Shown in pieces: positions 27,558-37,134 of a DNA stretch of 64,000 bases. Each line of letters begins with the position of its first letter. Positions within the stretch are counted from its first letter, which is position 1. Source of the DNA: Kamptonema formosum PCC 6407. Lineage in GTDB: Bacteria > Cyanobacteriota > Cyanobacteriia > Cyanobacteriales > Microcoleaceae. The notes under the pieces are model-generated. The model did not search any database. It saw only the letters and a program-made list of their open reading frames with translations, and was not told where the DNA came from. Location of the stretch: NCBI RefSeq assembly GCF_000332155.1, contig NZ_KB235903.1, forward strand, positions 1,634,000 through 1,697,999, read 5' to 3'. The position numbers and the translations under genes are program-made.

Positions 27558-30260
27558 ATGAATTTAGCAACAAAACCATCCTACTATCAAGTCGGCGGGA
27601 GTCTAACAGGTGACGCTTGCAATTATGTGAAGCGGCAAGCAGATGACGACCTCTACAGCGCATTAAAAGCTGGAGAATTTTGTTATGTTTTGAATTCCCG
27701 ACAGATGGGTAAATCGAGTTTACAGGTACGAACAATACAAAGACTAAAAGCTGAGGAAATCGCCTGTGCAGCTATTGATATGTCAGAAATTGGAAACCGG
27801 GGCGTGACTCCTGAACAGTGGTATGCTGGTCTAATTCGCACCATAGAAAATAATTTTAATCTCTCAGATGTTGTCAATGTCCGAACTTGGTGGCGAGAGC
27901 GCGATTTTTTAGCACCTGTGCAGCGTTTGAGCGAGTTTATAGAAACTGTAATGCTGGCTAATATTAGCAGCAATATTGTAATTTTTATCGATGAAATTGA
28001 TAGCATTCTCGCTCTCAATTTCCCCGCCAATGATTTTTTTGCTCTCATTCGCTCTGGTTATAATAAACGTCCTAATAATCCTGAGTATAATCGCCTGACT
28101 TGGGTACTCTTGGGTGTAGCATCGCCAAAAGATTTATGCAGAGATCCAGGTTCTAGTAGTACACCTTTTAATATTGGTAAGGCAATTGAATTATCAGGTT
28201 TTGACGAAGAGGAAGCAAAACCTTTAACGGCTGGTTTGGCAGCAGTTGCAGAAAATTATCAGGCGATTATGAGGGAAGTTTTATACTGGACTGGAGGACA
28301 ACCTTTTTTGACTCAAAAGGTTTGTAAACTTATCCTTGAGAATACAGATTTAACCGAAAAATCTGAGCAAATTTCCCCCGAATTTATAGTAAGAAAAGTG
28401 GTGCATCAGAGAGTAATTGAAAATTGGGAAGCTCAGGATGTACCAGAGCATCTTTCGACAATTAGAGATCGTATTCTCACAGAAGATAAACATATTGTTA
28501 GACGCTTAGGGTTATATCAGCAAATTTTACAATATGGCGAAATTATCGCCGATGGCACTCCCGAACAGATGGAGCTGCGGCTATCAGGATTAGTCGTTAA
28601 ACGGGGAGATAAATTAAAAGTATCAAACCTAATTTATCAGCATATTTTTGATATAAATTATGTGGATTATGAGTTAGGAAAGCTACCACCTTACTCTCAA
28701 GCAATCAAAGCGTGGCTAAATTCTAATTGTCAGGATTATTCTCAGTTATTACAAGGTGAAGATTTGCAGTTAGCATTAGTCTGGGCTGCTGGTAAAAGTT
28801 TGAGAAATCACGATTTCCAATTTTTGACAGCTAGCCAACAAGTAGTTTTAGACGAGCGAAAACAAACTCTAGAATCGGCTAAAATTGAGACTGAAAAAGC
28901 CAGAATTAATGCTGCAAAAGCCAAGACAGAAGCAGCAACTTCAAAGCAAAAAGCTAAACAATGGATTGGGATAGGTTCTGGTATATTGGCGGCATCTTTG
29001 GTAGGCGCAATCAGTTTTTCAACTCTAGCTTATCAGCGGTTTCAACTAGCTCAAACAAGTATTGAAATAGAACAAAATGGGACAGATGCTTTACTTTTAG
29101 CGATTTCTCAAAATTCAGAAAATAGCCAAGCTTTATTAGAGGCTTTACCGAGGGCAATCGCAGCGGGTCAGAAGTTGAGAGCATTGGTGAAGAATAAGCC
29201 AGTTTTGCAGCGATATCCAGCAACAAGACCTCTATTAGCTTTACAGATAATTCTCGATAAACTCGACGCACAAGAGCAGTTTAAAGGGTCTTTTCTTCAA
29301 GGAAGAGAGATAGCTTGGCAAGGTCACATTGGTGCTGTCACCAGTGTGAGTTTTAGCCAAGATGGACTATTTTTAGCGACTGTTGGAGTAGATAATTCAG
29401 TTAAGCTGTGGAATCTATCAGGCAAAAAGACTTATGAATGGAAAGCTTTACAAGAGTCAATTAATAGCCTGATTTTTAGCCCTGACGGAAAATATTTAGC
29501 CACAGGTGGAAGAGATGGTACTATCAAATTATGGAGTTTATCAGGTCAAAAAATTTATGAATGGAAAGCTGTTAAGGGAGCAATTACCAGTATTAGTTTT
29601 AGCCCTGATGGGAAGCTTTTAGCTGTTGCTGGTATAGACGATGCTGCAAGGTTGTGGAATCTTTCTAAACTGCCAAACTCTATCGCCTCTGGTGTTACAC
29701 TCCCAGGGAATAATGGTTTAGTGAGAAGCGTAACCTTTAGCCCAAACGGAAAATTTTTAGCGACTTTAGATGGCAATTCTACAGTCCGGCTTTGGAATAT
29801 CTCAGGAAAGTCAGAAGAAACTTTGCCCACCCAAGCTATTAGTATTAGCTTTAGTTCTTCTCAGCAGCAAAGACTATTTGCTACAGTAACTTTAAATGGT
29901 AAAGTGGGACTTTGGGATATGTCAAAAAAGGATTTATTGAAGGAGATAGAGACTTTGCATTTAGATACTAAGTTAGTTAGCTTTAGCCCCGATGGAGAGC
30001 GTTTTGCGACTGTCGGAATTGATAAGACGGTGCGGCTGTGGAATTTAGCGGGGCGACAAGTTGCTCAATTTGATTTTAACGAGAATGTTGTTAATGTAAG
30101 CTGGAGCCCTGATGGTAAAAAACTTGCTGTAGCAGGAAGTAATGGTACTATCTGGCTGAGGCGAATTGAAGATTTAGAGGAATTGTTGGTGAGAAGTTGC
30201 TCTTTTTTAAGCCATCAGCCTAATTACGCAACTAGAGTTTCAAGTATGTGCAAATTTTAG
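27558..30260 (+). CDS. AAA_35 ATPase with transmembrane helix and WD40 propeller
   Basis: 900 residues. The N-terminal AAA_35 domain (about 10-370) has Walker [11 protein letters not shown] (Lys52) and Walker [13 protein letters not shown] (Asp145-Glu146). A charged coiled coil (about 430-468) leads to one membrane helix starting at residue 469 ([19 protein letters not shown]). Residues about 589-870 hold seven WD40-like repeats ([20 protein letters not shown] and so on), enough for one propeller. The layout suggests a membrane-anchored NTPase switch read out by or sensing through the propeller. The last 20 residues are basic and Cys-containing, without family match. Confidence 0.9.
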   Translation: MNLATKPSYYQVGGSLTGDACNYVKRQADDDLYSALKAGEFCYVLNSRQMGKSSLQVRTIQRLKAEEIACAAIDMSEIGNRGVTPEQWYAGLIRTIENNFNLSDVVNVRTWWRERDFLAPVQRLSEFIETVMLANISSNIVIFIDEIDSILALNFPANDFFALIRSGYNKRPNNPEYNRLTWVLLGVASPKDLCRDPGSSSTPFNIGKAIELSGFDEEEAKPLTAGLAAVAENYQAIMREVLYWTGGQPFLTQKVCKLILENTDLTEKSEQISPEFIVRKVVHQRVIENWEAQDVPEHLSTIRDRILTEDKHIVRRLGLYQQILQYGEIIADGTPEQMELRLSGLVVKRGDKLKVSNLIYQHIFDINYVDYELGKLPPYSQAIKAWLNSNCQDYSQLLQGEDLQLALVWAAGKSLRNHDFQFLTASQQVVLDERKQTLESAKIETEKARINAAKAKTEAATSKQKAKQWIGIGSGILAASLVGAISFSTLAYQRFQLAQTSIEIEQNGTDALLLAISQNSENSQALLEALPRAIAAGQKLRALVKNKPVLQRYPATRPLLALQIILDKLDAQEQFKGSFLQGREIAWQGHIGAVTSVSFSQDGLFLATVGVDNSVKLWNLSGKKTYEWKALQESINSLIFSPDGKYLATGGRDGTIKLWSLSGQKIYEWKAVKGAITSISFSPDGKLLAVAGIDDAARLWNLSKLPNSIASGVTLPGNNGLVRSVTFSPNGKFLATLDGNSTVRLWNISGKSEETLPTQAISISFSSSQQQRLFATVTLNGKVGLWDMSKKDLLKEIETLHLDTKLVSFSPDGERFATVGIDKTVRLWNLAGRQVAQFDFNENVVNVSWSPDGKKLAVAGSNGTIWLRRIEDLEELLVRSCSFLSHQPNYATRVSSMCKF

Positions 30261-30384
30261 CGCAAACGACCTCACTACTCCAATTTACACCAAAAAAGTC
30301 ATAAATTTACCGAAATTAATTAAGCTATAGTAGTAGCAATACATAGACTAACAGTAAACTGGGAAAATATAATCTGAGACAAAA

Positions 30385-31281
30385 ATGGCACACCAGCAAG
30401 GTTCAAATTCTACTAACGCGCTGATTCGGACACCTATCGGTATCCTAGCGGGTGCATCTTATCCTTTTCGAGCATTGGGATTCCTTTTGCAGACTCCTAG
30501 ACTCTGGGGTTACGTTCTAGTTCCCGTATTGGTAAATTTAATAATTGGCACTGCTCTTTATCTGGGCTTACTGTTTCCTAGTTTGCAAGGAATAGATGCT
30601 CTGGTTGCTGATTTATCAGTCAAATTTAATGCTCTGATTGCGGGTTTACCTGCTTGGTTGAGCTATTTAAGCGTTTTAACTTCTGTATTAGGTTGGCTAT
30701 TACGAGTCCTTCTCGTTGCGGGATTATTGCTAGTAATTGGCTTTTTATTGGTGCAATTTGGGGTGATTTTAGGTGCGCCTTGGTACGGCCAATTGTCGGA
30801 GCAGTTAGAACTTTTGAGAATTGGTAATTTACCTCCAGCAGATACAAGTTTGCTCGGTATTTTTGGCGAAATCAAAAGAGCAGTCGGGTTTGAATTAAGA
30901 AAATTGCAACTTCTGATTAGCGTGGCCTTGCCATTATTACTATTAAATTTTGTGCCAGGAATAGGATCTATTGCTGCAACTGTCGGAGGTATTGCCTTGG
31001 GAGCAACCCTAGTTTGTTTGGATTTCCTGAGCGCACCTTTAGACAGGCGACGGCTTAATTTTCAAGATAAGTTAGCAGTAGTTCGCGCTAGTTTGCCTGG
31101 AAGTGCAACTTTTGGTTTAGTTTGCTTTGGTTTGGTAAGCATTCCGCTGTTGAATTTGCTGGCAATTCCCTTATGCTTAGTAGCAGGAACGCTATTTTTC
31201 TGCGATCGCATTTGGCCGGTTCGCTTTGCTGATGCAGAGAGAAGCAGCGAGTCAAAATCAACGGATTCTTTAATAGAATAG
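30385..31281 (+). CDS. EI24 domain membrane protein
   Basis: 298 residues with about six hydrophobic helices and the EI24/CysZ-like pattern: GASYPFRALGFLLQTPRLWGYVLVPVLVN near the start, FGEIKRAVGFELRKLQLLI in the middle and LDFLSAPLDRRRLNF in the second half. The family includes CysZ sulphate permeases, but sequence alone does not show the substrate. It is read in the same direction as the methyltransferase gene 74 bp downstream. Confidence 0.85.
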   Translation: MAHQQGSNSTNALIRTPIGILAGASYPFRALGFLLQTPRLWGYVLVPVLVNLIIGTALYLGLLFPSLQGIDALVADLSVKFNALIAGLPAWLSYLSVLTSVLGWLLRVLLVAGLLLVIGFLLVQFGVILGAPWYGQLSEQLELLRIGNLPPADTSLLGIFGEIKRAVGFELRKLQLLISVALPLLLLNFVPGIGSIAATVGGIALGATLVCLDFLSAPLDRRRLNFQDKLAVVRASLPGSATFGLVCFGLVSIPLLNLLAIPLCLVAGTLFFCDRIWPVRFADAERSSESKSTDSLIE

Positions 31282-31355
31282 AGCGGTTGTGGGGACAGAT
31301 TTCATATATTTACAGGTAAACTGAAGTAGATTATTGGGAAGGTGAGGATTAATTT

Positions 31356-32132
31356 ATGGAACTAGAAGGCAATGTGAAACAGCAATTTGACCGCGCCGCT
31401 GCCGCTTATGGCACGTCGCCAATCTTTGCTAAGGGACACGATTTAGCGCTGATGGTGAAAACGGCATCGCCAACAGCAGATACGATCTTATTAGATGTTG
31501 CTTGTGCAGCGGGTCATACAGCTTTTGCCTTTTCGCCAAAGATTCGGGAGGCGATCGCGATCGACTTAAGTCCGGGAATGTTGGCAGAGGCGAAACAACA
31601 AGCAGCAGCGCGAAAGATTACAAATATTCAGTTTCAAGAAGCTAGCGCGGCCGAATTGCCTTTTAGCGATCGCCACTTCGATCTCGTCACCTGTCGCTAC
31701 GCAGCTCATCACTTCCCCAGTTTACCACCCATTTTAGCTGAAATCCTCCGCGTTCTCAAACCCGGAGGTCAATTGCTAGTAGTAGATGCGATTTCTCCCG
31801 AAGAAAAACCCCTAGCAGAGTTCATTAACCAAGTAGAATTACTACGAGATCCTTCTCACAATCGCTATTGGATGCTGTCTGAATGGCAAGCGGCGGGAGA
31901 AAGTATTGGCATTCCTTTCACAATAATTTCTCAGTGGAATTTGCTAATTGATTTTGCCGACTGGACAGCGCGACAACAAACACCAATGGCAGCGGTTTCT
32001 GAATTAGAAACCCTTTTTGATAGTGCTTCCACCGCCGCGCGATCGGCTTTTTCTATTGTTAACTCGCCTGTGCGATCGTTTCATCTACCTTCAGTTTTAT
32101 TGCAAGCAACGAAATCAATTTCTTCTCTCTGA
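31356..32132 (+). CDS. Class I SAM-dependent methyltransferase
   Basis: 258 residues. Motif I is VACAAGHTAF, motif II an acidic IDLSPGML, and the post-motif ILRVLKPGGQLLVVDAISP is typical of UbiE/COQ5-like enzymes. The conserved RYAAHHF segment fits the small-molecule group. The substrate is unknown. It lies directly upstream of a cobalamin riboswitch but is not controlled by it. Confidence 0.88.
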   Translation: MELEGNVKQQFDRAAAAYGTSPIFAKGHDLALMVKTASPTADTILLDVACAAGHTAFAFSPKIREAIAIDLSPGMLAEAKQQAAARKITNIQFQEASAAELPFSDRHFDLVTCRYAAHHFPSLPPILAEILRVLKPGGQLLVVDAISPEEKPLAEFINQVELLRDPSHNRYWMLSEWQAAGESIGIPFTIISQWNLLIDFADWTARQQTPMAAVSELETLFDSASTAARSAFSIVNSPVRSFHLPSVLLQATKSISSL

Positions 32133-32202
32133 AAATCGATTATTCTTGATTATTTTGACAATAACCTTGACTCTCAATCAAAGTTATGCTACTATTTAAT
32201 AT

Positions 32203-32326
32203 AATTGTCGGTTCTGATGGGGAGCAGCCATCAGACGTAAGGGGGAAAGTCCAGTGTAAATCTGGCGCTGTCCCGCAACTGTAATGAGAGTTTCTTATTC
32301 TCTGAGTCAGGATGCCCGCCGATAGT
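32203..32326 (+). promoter_or_regulatory. Cobalamin (B12) riboswitch
   Basis: Shows the family's conserved blocks in order: TCGGT near the 5' end, a helix CTGATGG/CCATCAG, GGGGGAAAGTCCAGTGTAAATCTGG, the B12-box CGCTGTCCCGCAACTGTAAT, then GAGTCAGGATGCCCGCCGA closing on the first TCGG. It points to the plus strand. The nearest frame downstream is a short, apparently decayed one at 32363; the nearest intact gene is the desaturase at 32754. Confidence 0.92.
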
Positions 32327-32362
32327 TTTCGATGTTGCCCAAATATCTGCGAGGTACAGATT

Positions 32363-32591
32363 ATGTCTAAAAGCTTTTTGCGATTCCAAGTCGAGAATAT
32401 CGTCTCAAGTCACAATAGCAAGCAGGTTGTGGCGGTATTGCCTAGTTGCTGTTAGTAGCCTCATCTCTCCCCATGTGCCCCTAGTTAGCTTTGCAATGCT
32501 AGCAGGTGTGAAACTGAGCCGCAGCCAAGCGGTTATTTCAGTCCTGTCGATATAGTTGGTTAACCAATTTTTACGATTCACAATTCAGTAG
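32363..32591 (+). pseudogene. Decayed reading frame after the cobalamin riboswitch
   Basis: ATG at 32363 has a well-placed GAGG ribosome site (32351-32354) but the frame stops after 30 codons (TAG 32453-32455). Another frame is open through the same region and encodes a hydrophobic stretch (LVAVSSLISPHVPLVSFAML...SQAVISVLSI), ends in TAG at 32553-32555, and reads on as LVNQFLRFTIQ to 32591. This looks like one small membrane-protein gene broken by an indel and a nonsense change. No family was recognised, so identity is unknown. A genuine 30-residue leader peptide is the alternative. Confidence 0.4.
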
Positions 32592-32753
32592 TATTTTCTG
32601 AGCCTAATTGCCGTGATATGGGGGTAATCGATGACGATTGCTCTATTTAATCTGCACGCCATCTTATTTAATCAGTTAACAGCTAATAGTTAATAGTTAA
32701 CTGTTAACTGTTAACAGATGGCCTCAAAGTTGTTCACAAAAGAGCTTTATTGA

Positions 32754-33863
32754 ATGGAAACCACAATTAAAAAATCTGACTTTGTTCTGACTCCCTATAT
32801 GAGGAGTAACGACTTATGGGCGACTTATCAAATCCTCAACACGCTTGTCCCTTATCTTCTTTTATGGTTTTTAGCAGTAAAAGCAGTTGCGATTTCCTTT
32901 TGGTTGCTACCGCCGATAGTGCTTCTAATTGTACTTTTATCCGTGCGTTGTTTTTCTTTAATGCACGATTGCGGACACTATTCGCTCTTTAGTTCAAAAA
33001 GAGTTAATCGAGTCGTAGGTTTTATCCTGGGTGTCATCAACGCCATCCCTCAATACCCCTGGTCAAGAGATCATGCCTACCATCACAAAACCAATGGTGA
33101 TTGGGAGCGATATCGCGGTATTGCCGACTTTCTTTCTACCGAGGAATTTTCAAAACTCAATTCATTTGACCAAAGGCTTTATGAATTACTACGACATCCA
33201 TTAATGGCTTTTCCCGGCGGTTTTTTCTATCTCGCGATCAAGCCAAGAATTGCCCTGATCGCAGGAACTTATGATTTTATTCGCGATCTATTTACTCGAT
33301 TGAAAACATCTCCCGGCATGAGTTTATCAGAAATTATCTCTGCTCATAAGTCCAAACATTGGTACACGGTGGCAGAATTTTGGGATCTGCTGTTTAACAA
33401 CATTTGCGTTATTGGTGGCTTAATTATCTTTAGCTATCTCTTGGGGCCGGGATTCTTCTTAACCATGTACTCAATTATCTTGACTTTTTCTGCTGCAATC
33501 TTCATCTGGGTCTTTTTTGTACAGCACAATTTTGATGGCTGCTACGCCCACAAAACAGCAGACTGGAGCTACATTAGGGGAGCAATCGAGGGCAGCACTT
33601 ACCTAGAGTTACCGACAATTCTCAAGTGGTTTACCGCAGATATTGGCTACCACAACATTCATCATCTTTCTGAAAGAATCCCTAATTATAATCTCGAAGC
33701 TTGTCATAATGAAAATATTCACTTGCTATCGAAAGTAAAAAAGCTGCGGATCGGCGATATGCTGGAATGTTCCAAGTTTATTCTCTGGGATGCTGACTCT
33801 AATCGCCTGGTATCGATCGCATCATTTCGTCAAGCGTCCCAATCAATGGCTCTAGGTACATAA
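32754..33863 (+). CDS. Membrane fatty-acid desaturase
   Basis: 369 residues with the three histidine boxes of membrane desaturases: HDCGH (His71-His75), HAYHH (His107-111) and HNIHH (His300-304), plus QHNFDG before the third box. Hydrophobic helices lie around residues 30-65 and 215-255. It should introduce a double bond in acyl lipid chains using ferredoxin electrons at the membrane; the box spacing fits the omega-6/delta-12-like group, but regioselectivity cannot be called. A cobalamin riboswitch lies 430 bp upstream and TGTTAAC repeats immediately upstream. An 11-codon frame at 32718 ends (TGA) directly against its ATG. Confidence 0.9.
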   Translation: METTIKKSDFVLTPYMRSNDLWATYQILNTLVPYLLLWFLAVKAVAISFWLLPPIVLLIVLLSVRCFSLMHDCGHYSLFSSKRVNRVVGFILGVINAIPQYPWSRDHAYHHKTNGDWERYRGIADFLSTEEFSKLNSFDQRLYELLRHPLMAFPGGFFYLAIKPRIALIAGTYDFIRDLFTRLKTSPGMSLSEIISAHKSKHWYTVAEFWDLLFNNICVIGGLIIFSYLLGPGFFLTMYSIILTFSAAIFIWVFFVQHNFDGCYAHKTADWSYIRGAIEGSTYLELPTILKWFTADIGYHNIHHLSERIPNYNLEACHNENIHLLSKVKKLRIGDMLECSKFILWDADSNRLVSIASFRQASQSMALGT

Positions 33864-33922
33864 CCAAGTTTCCTAGACAAAATGGAAAAAGTTATTGTCA
33901 AAAATGTTGAGGTTAAATCGGG

Positions 33923-34933
33923 ATGAATTTATTGTTTGCTACACTGGGAATTCTGCTGACACTCCTAATAGTAGGAATTGCACTCTATCTACTCACCGCT
34001 CGTCGTTATCAATCATCTGATTCTGTTGCCAATTCCTATGACGAGTGGACGGAAGACGGCATTTTAGAGTTTTATTGGGGCGAACATATTCACTTAGGTT
34101 ATTATGGTTCGCCACCACAACAAAAGGATTTTTTAGCGGCTAAATCTGACTTCATCCATGAAATGGTGCGTTGGGGCGGTTTAGATCGATTATCTCCCGG
34201 CACTACCGTTTTAGATGTCGGTTGCGGAATTGGCGGTAGCAGCCGCATTCTGGCCCAGGATTACGGGTTTGCAGTCACCGGGATTACCATCAGTCCTCAA
34301 CAAGTCAAACGTGCTCAGGAACTCACGCCAGCAGGTCTGAATGTCCAGTTTCAGGTAGATGATGCGATGGGATTGTCATTCCCAGATGGGAGTTTTGATG
34401 TAGTTTGGTCGATCGAAGCAGGCCCGCATATGCCCGATAAAGCTATTTTCGCCAGAGAGTTGATGCGCGTACTCAAGCCCGGTGGGATAATGGTTCTGGC
34501 TGATTGGAATCAGCGGGACGATCGCCAGCAACCGCTGAATTTTTGGGAGAAACCTGTGATGCAGCAGTTACTCGATCAATGGTCGCATCCTGCTTTTTCC
34601 AGTATTGAAGGCTTTTCTGAACTTTTAGAGGCGACGGGATTTGTTGAGGGAGAGGTGAAAACCGCAGATTGGACGGAACAAACTCTACCTTCTTGGCTAG
34701 ATACGATTTGGCAGGGAATTATTCGTCCGCAAGGGTGGATGAAATATGGAGTTTCTGGCTTTATTAAGTCTGTGCGAGAAGTGCCTACGATTCTGTTGAT
34801 GCGGTTGTCATTTGGTGCGGGTCTTTGTCGCTTTGGGATGTTTCGCGCGATCCGGGCTAATGTAGTAACGCGATCTATAGAGGTGGAAGCAGCAAAAATT
34901 CTGCGGGAGGAAGCCAATGCGAATGCAAAATGA
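33923..34933 (+). CDS. MPBQ/MSBQ methyltransferase
   Basis: 336 residues, closely resembling Synechocystis Sll0418: an N-terminal membrane helix (LLFATLGILLTLLIVGIALYL), ARRYQSSDSVANSYDEWTEDGILEFYWGEHIHLG, SAM motif VLDVGCGIGGSSR, GITISPQQVKRA, and the conserved C-terminal WQGIIRPQGWMKYG...FIKSVREVPTILLMRL. The enzyme methylates the aromatic ring of MPBQ/MSBQ in tocopherol and plastoquinone synthesis at the membrane. It follows the desaturase by 59 bp and overlaps the next gene by 17 bp. Confidence 0.93.
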   Translation: MNLLFATLGILLTLLIVGIALYLLTARRYQSSDSVANSYDEWTEDGILEFYWGEHIHLGYYGSPPQQKDFLAAKSDFIHEMVRWGGLDRLSPGTTVLDVGCGIGGSSRILAQDYGFAVTGITISPQQVKRAQELTPAGLNVQFQVDDAMGLSFPDGSFDVVWSIEAGPHMPDKAIFARELMRVLKPGGIMVLADWNQRDDRQQPLNFWEKPVMQQLLDQWSHPAFSSIEGFSELLEATGFVEGEVKTADWTEQTLPSWLDTIWQGIIRPQGWMKYGVSGFIKSVREVPTILLMRLSFGAGLCRFGMFRAIRANVVTRSIEVEAAKILREEANANAK

Positions 34934-35366
34934 CCTTTGGCAAGGATATTTTGGCTATTGGCAGAACCGCTTCATTCACCATAATATTTTGATTCTGGGA
35001 TACACGGCCTGGATTGGTTATGTAAATGAAGGACGTGGGCTGGTAGTTTGCGATGTTGTGGATGTAGTTCCTCCGTTCATTGATTGGACTATTGATATTG
35101 TTAACTTCAATCGGACATTTATTCCTCAAGGGCAGGTAGGGCGGTATCTGCAAGGTCTGGAACTGGAGGAAGAGGCTGTTAGTGGATTACTAGGGGCGAT
35201 CGCGACCTATGACCCCACTCAGGCGATGGTAATTTTGGTTATTGGTAACGGTGCGATCGATATCAACTTGTTGCAAAACTTGGCGATTTCCCCTGCTGAA
35301 TGTTATAAACAGGTGCAGCAACGTTGGGGGGAATTTCAGTCTGATTTAACCACCCACAGGAGATGA
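34917..35366 (+). CDS. Hypothetical protein after the MPBQ methyltransferase
   Basis: 149 residues, soluble, with WIGYVNEGRGLVVCDVVDVVPP and FNRTFIPQGQVGRYLQGLELEEEAV. It has the look of a conserved cyanobacterial protein but I do not recognise a family. The start overlaps the end of the methyltransferase gene by 17 bp, so translation is probably coupled; an alternative ATG at 34923 removes two residues. Confidence 0.65.
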   Translation: MRMQNDLWQGYFGYWQNRFIHHNILILGYTAWIGYVNEGRGLVVCDVVDVVPPFIDWTIDIVNFNRTFIPQGQVGRYLQGLELEEEAVSGLLGAIATYDPTQAMVILVIGNGAIDINLLQNLAISPAECYKQVQQRWGEFQSDLTTHRR

Positions 35367-35396
35367 CGATGAACAAAGCTTCTAGGGACAAGATTT

Positions 35397-36401
35397 ATGA
35401 GACTGAGAGTTGCAGATAAATCTATAAATTTACCAAAGTTGATAGTAGTTAGTTGTAGTGCGATTGCCCTAGCGTTATGTGCAAATGGACTGGGAGTATT
35501 AGCAGCAGAGACGCAATTTGGAAACAGAACATTTGCTGATTGGTGTCGCGATCGGACTTCTTTAAGTCCTGAAGCTAAACATACTGTTGAAGTGCTGTTG
35601 GAGAAAGCTGAGACTACTGAGTGTGAGGCGGCTAATCAGACACTTTCTAGTCTCACGGCACTATACCTCTATAACAATCAAATCAGCGATCTTAAACCAT
35701 TGCAATCTTTGACTAACCTAACTTGGCTCGACCTCAACGATAATCAAATCAGCGATATTAAACCCTTACAATCTTTGACTAAACTGAATGTACTCATCCT
35801 CCATAGCAATAAAATCAGCGACATCAAACCGCTAGAATCTTTAACTAACTTGACATCTCTCTCCCTCTACAGCAATAAAATCAGCGACATCAAACCGTTA
35901 GAATCTTTGACTAACCTGGATTTACTCGAACTCCATAACAATAAAATCAGCGACATCAAACCCTTACAATCTTTGACTAAACTGAATTTACTCCAACTCC
36001 ATAACAATCAAATCGGCGACATCAAACCATTGCAATCTTTAACTAACTTGACATCTCTCTCCCTCTACAGCAATAAAATCAGCGACATCACACTCTTACA
36101 ATCCTTGACTAATCTGACTATACTCGACCTCAGCAACAATAAAATTAGCGATATTAAACCCTTAGAATTTTTGACTAAACTGAATATACTCGACCTCAGC
36201 AACAATAAAATCAGTGATATCGAACCATTGCAATCTTTGACTAAACTAACTATACTTTACCTCTACAACAATCAAATCAGCGATATCAAAACATTGAAAT
36301 CTTTGACTAAACTGATGCTACTCTACCTCGGCGGAAATTCGATCGATACCAAAACTTGTCCTCTTTCGCCAGAGTCTATCTGTAAGTGGGAACCACTATG
36401 A
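35397..36401 (+). CDS. Secreted leucine-rich-repeat (internalin-like) protein
   Basis: 334 residues: a signal peptide or anchor (LIVVSCSAIALALCANGLGV), a short cap (GNRTFADWCRDRTSLSPEAK), then ten 22-residue repeats of the type LTxLxLxxNxISDIKPLQSLTN and a partial eleventh ending in a Cys-containing cap (KTCPLSPESICKW). The SDxxPL consensus is that of internalin-class LRRs. Probably periplasmic or surface-exposed and protein-binding. The DNA is a 66-bp tandem repeat with near-identical units, so copy number may vary. Confidence 0.92.
   Translation: MRLRVADKSINLPKLIVVSCSAIALALCANGLGVLAAETQFGNRTFADWCRDRTSLSPEAKHTVEVLLEKAETTECEAANQTLSSLTALYLYNNQISDLKPLQSLTNLTWLDLNDNQISDIKPLQSLTKLNVLILHSNKISDIKPLESLTNLTSLSLYSNKISDIKPLESLTNLDLLELHNNKISDIKPLQSLTKLNLLQLHNNQIGDIKPLQSLTNLTSLSLYSNKISDITLLQSLTNLTILDLSNNKISDIKPLEFLTKLNILDLSNNKISDIEPLQSLTKLTILYLYNNQISDIKTLKSLTKLMLLYLGGNSIDTKTCPLSPESICKWEPL
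35646..36345 (+). repeat. 66-bp coding tandem repeat (LRR units)
   Basis: About ten and a half 66-bp units. A stretch beginning ACATCTCTCTCCCTCTACAG is identical at 35853 and 36051, exactly three units apart, which points to recent block duplication or gene conversion. Confidence 0.9.
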
Positions 36402-36479
36402 TGAATTTAGTTGCTTTAAATGATGTTGCTTAAAGCCGATTAATATCAAATCTCGCCGATTGCAAATAGGACTTTTTTG

Positions 36480-36938
36480 GTGAACTACTGTATTAACCCT
36501 AAGTGTCACAATCGCCAAAACTCCGATGCAGTTAAATACTGCCCAGCTTGCGGTACAGCTTTGCTAATTAACGATCGCTACCGCATTATCAAACCATTGC
36601 GATCGTTAGACTTAGGACATCCTACAGAAATATTTGAGGTAGAAGATTGGGGAACTGACGAACAAGAATGGGGAACTCACAAAGTCCTAAAAGTCCTAAA
36701 ATATACTGATTTTTTTGCTTTAGGGCGTACCTTTGTTTATTTACTGACAGGTAAAGCGCCTATAAATTTGATATCAGATAACGACCCAGAGCAAATTATT
36801 TGGAGGAATAGCACTGTTAAAATTGAAAATTACTTAGCAGATTTTATAGATGAAATGATGAATATTAAACCTGAAAAGCGGCCTAAAAATACGCAAATTC
36901 TACTTAAAAAATTAAAGTTATTCGTAACGCCACCCTAA
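36480..36938 (+). pseudogene. Zinc-ribbon Ser/Thr kinase relic lacking the catalytic core
   Basis: About 152 residues from GTG 36480 (a TTG directly before is also possible). The N-terminus is a four-Cys zinc ribbon (CINPKCHNR...YCPACG) leading into the start of a kinase N-lobe (LLINDRYRIIKPL). After WGTHKVLKVLKYTD the sequence jumps to the end of a kinase C-lobe (FFALGRTFVYLLTGKAP, FIDEMMNIKPEKRP). The HRDxKxxN loop and DFG motif are absent, so an internal deletion of roughly 150 residues has removed the active site. The frame remains open; it is either a relic or a small non-catalytic protein. Confidence 0.75.
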
Positions 36939-36945
36939 CTAACTA

Positions 36946-37108
36946 AGAAACCGGGTTTTTTGACGAAAATATAGCAACCGCTAAGGCAATACCAGACACT
37001 ATCGATTGCTGGAACCCGCTGATTTTATTCCCTTCTTCCCTAGCCCCTAGCCCCTAGCCCCTAGTCCCTAGTTATTACCCACAGATTCTCTCAAAAACCC
37101 GGTTTCTG
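36946..37108. mobile_element. MITE-like element with AGAAACCGGGTTTTT terminal repeats
   Basis: AGAAACCGGGTTTTTTGA at 36946-36963 is matched in inverted orientation by TCAAAAACCCGGTTTCTG at 37092-37109, differing by one T. Inside is a 74-bp dispersed repeat (36969-37042) followed by CTAGCCCC octamers. It fills the gap between the kinase relic and the convergent glycosyltransferase gene. Confidence 0.7.
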
Positions 37109-37134
37109 CTACGACCTGCGTAAGTCCTAAAGTA

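Noticed and set aside
32718..32753. 11-codon upstream frame ending against the desaturase ATG
   Set aside because: It starts in a TGTTAAC repeat tract and has no ribosome site; not enough to call a leader peptide.
35646..36345. Possible CRISPR array
   Set aside because: The repeats are contiguous 66-bp coding units without spacers and translate to LRR motifs.
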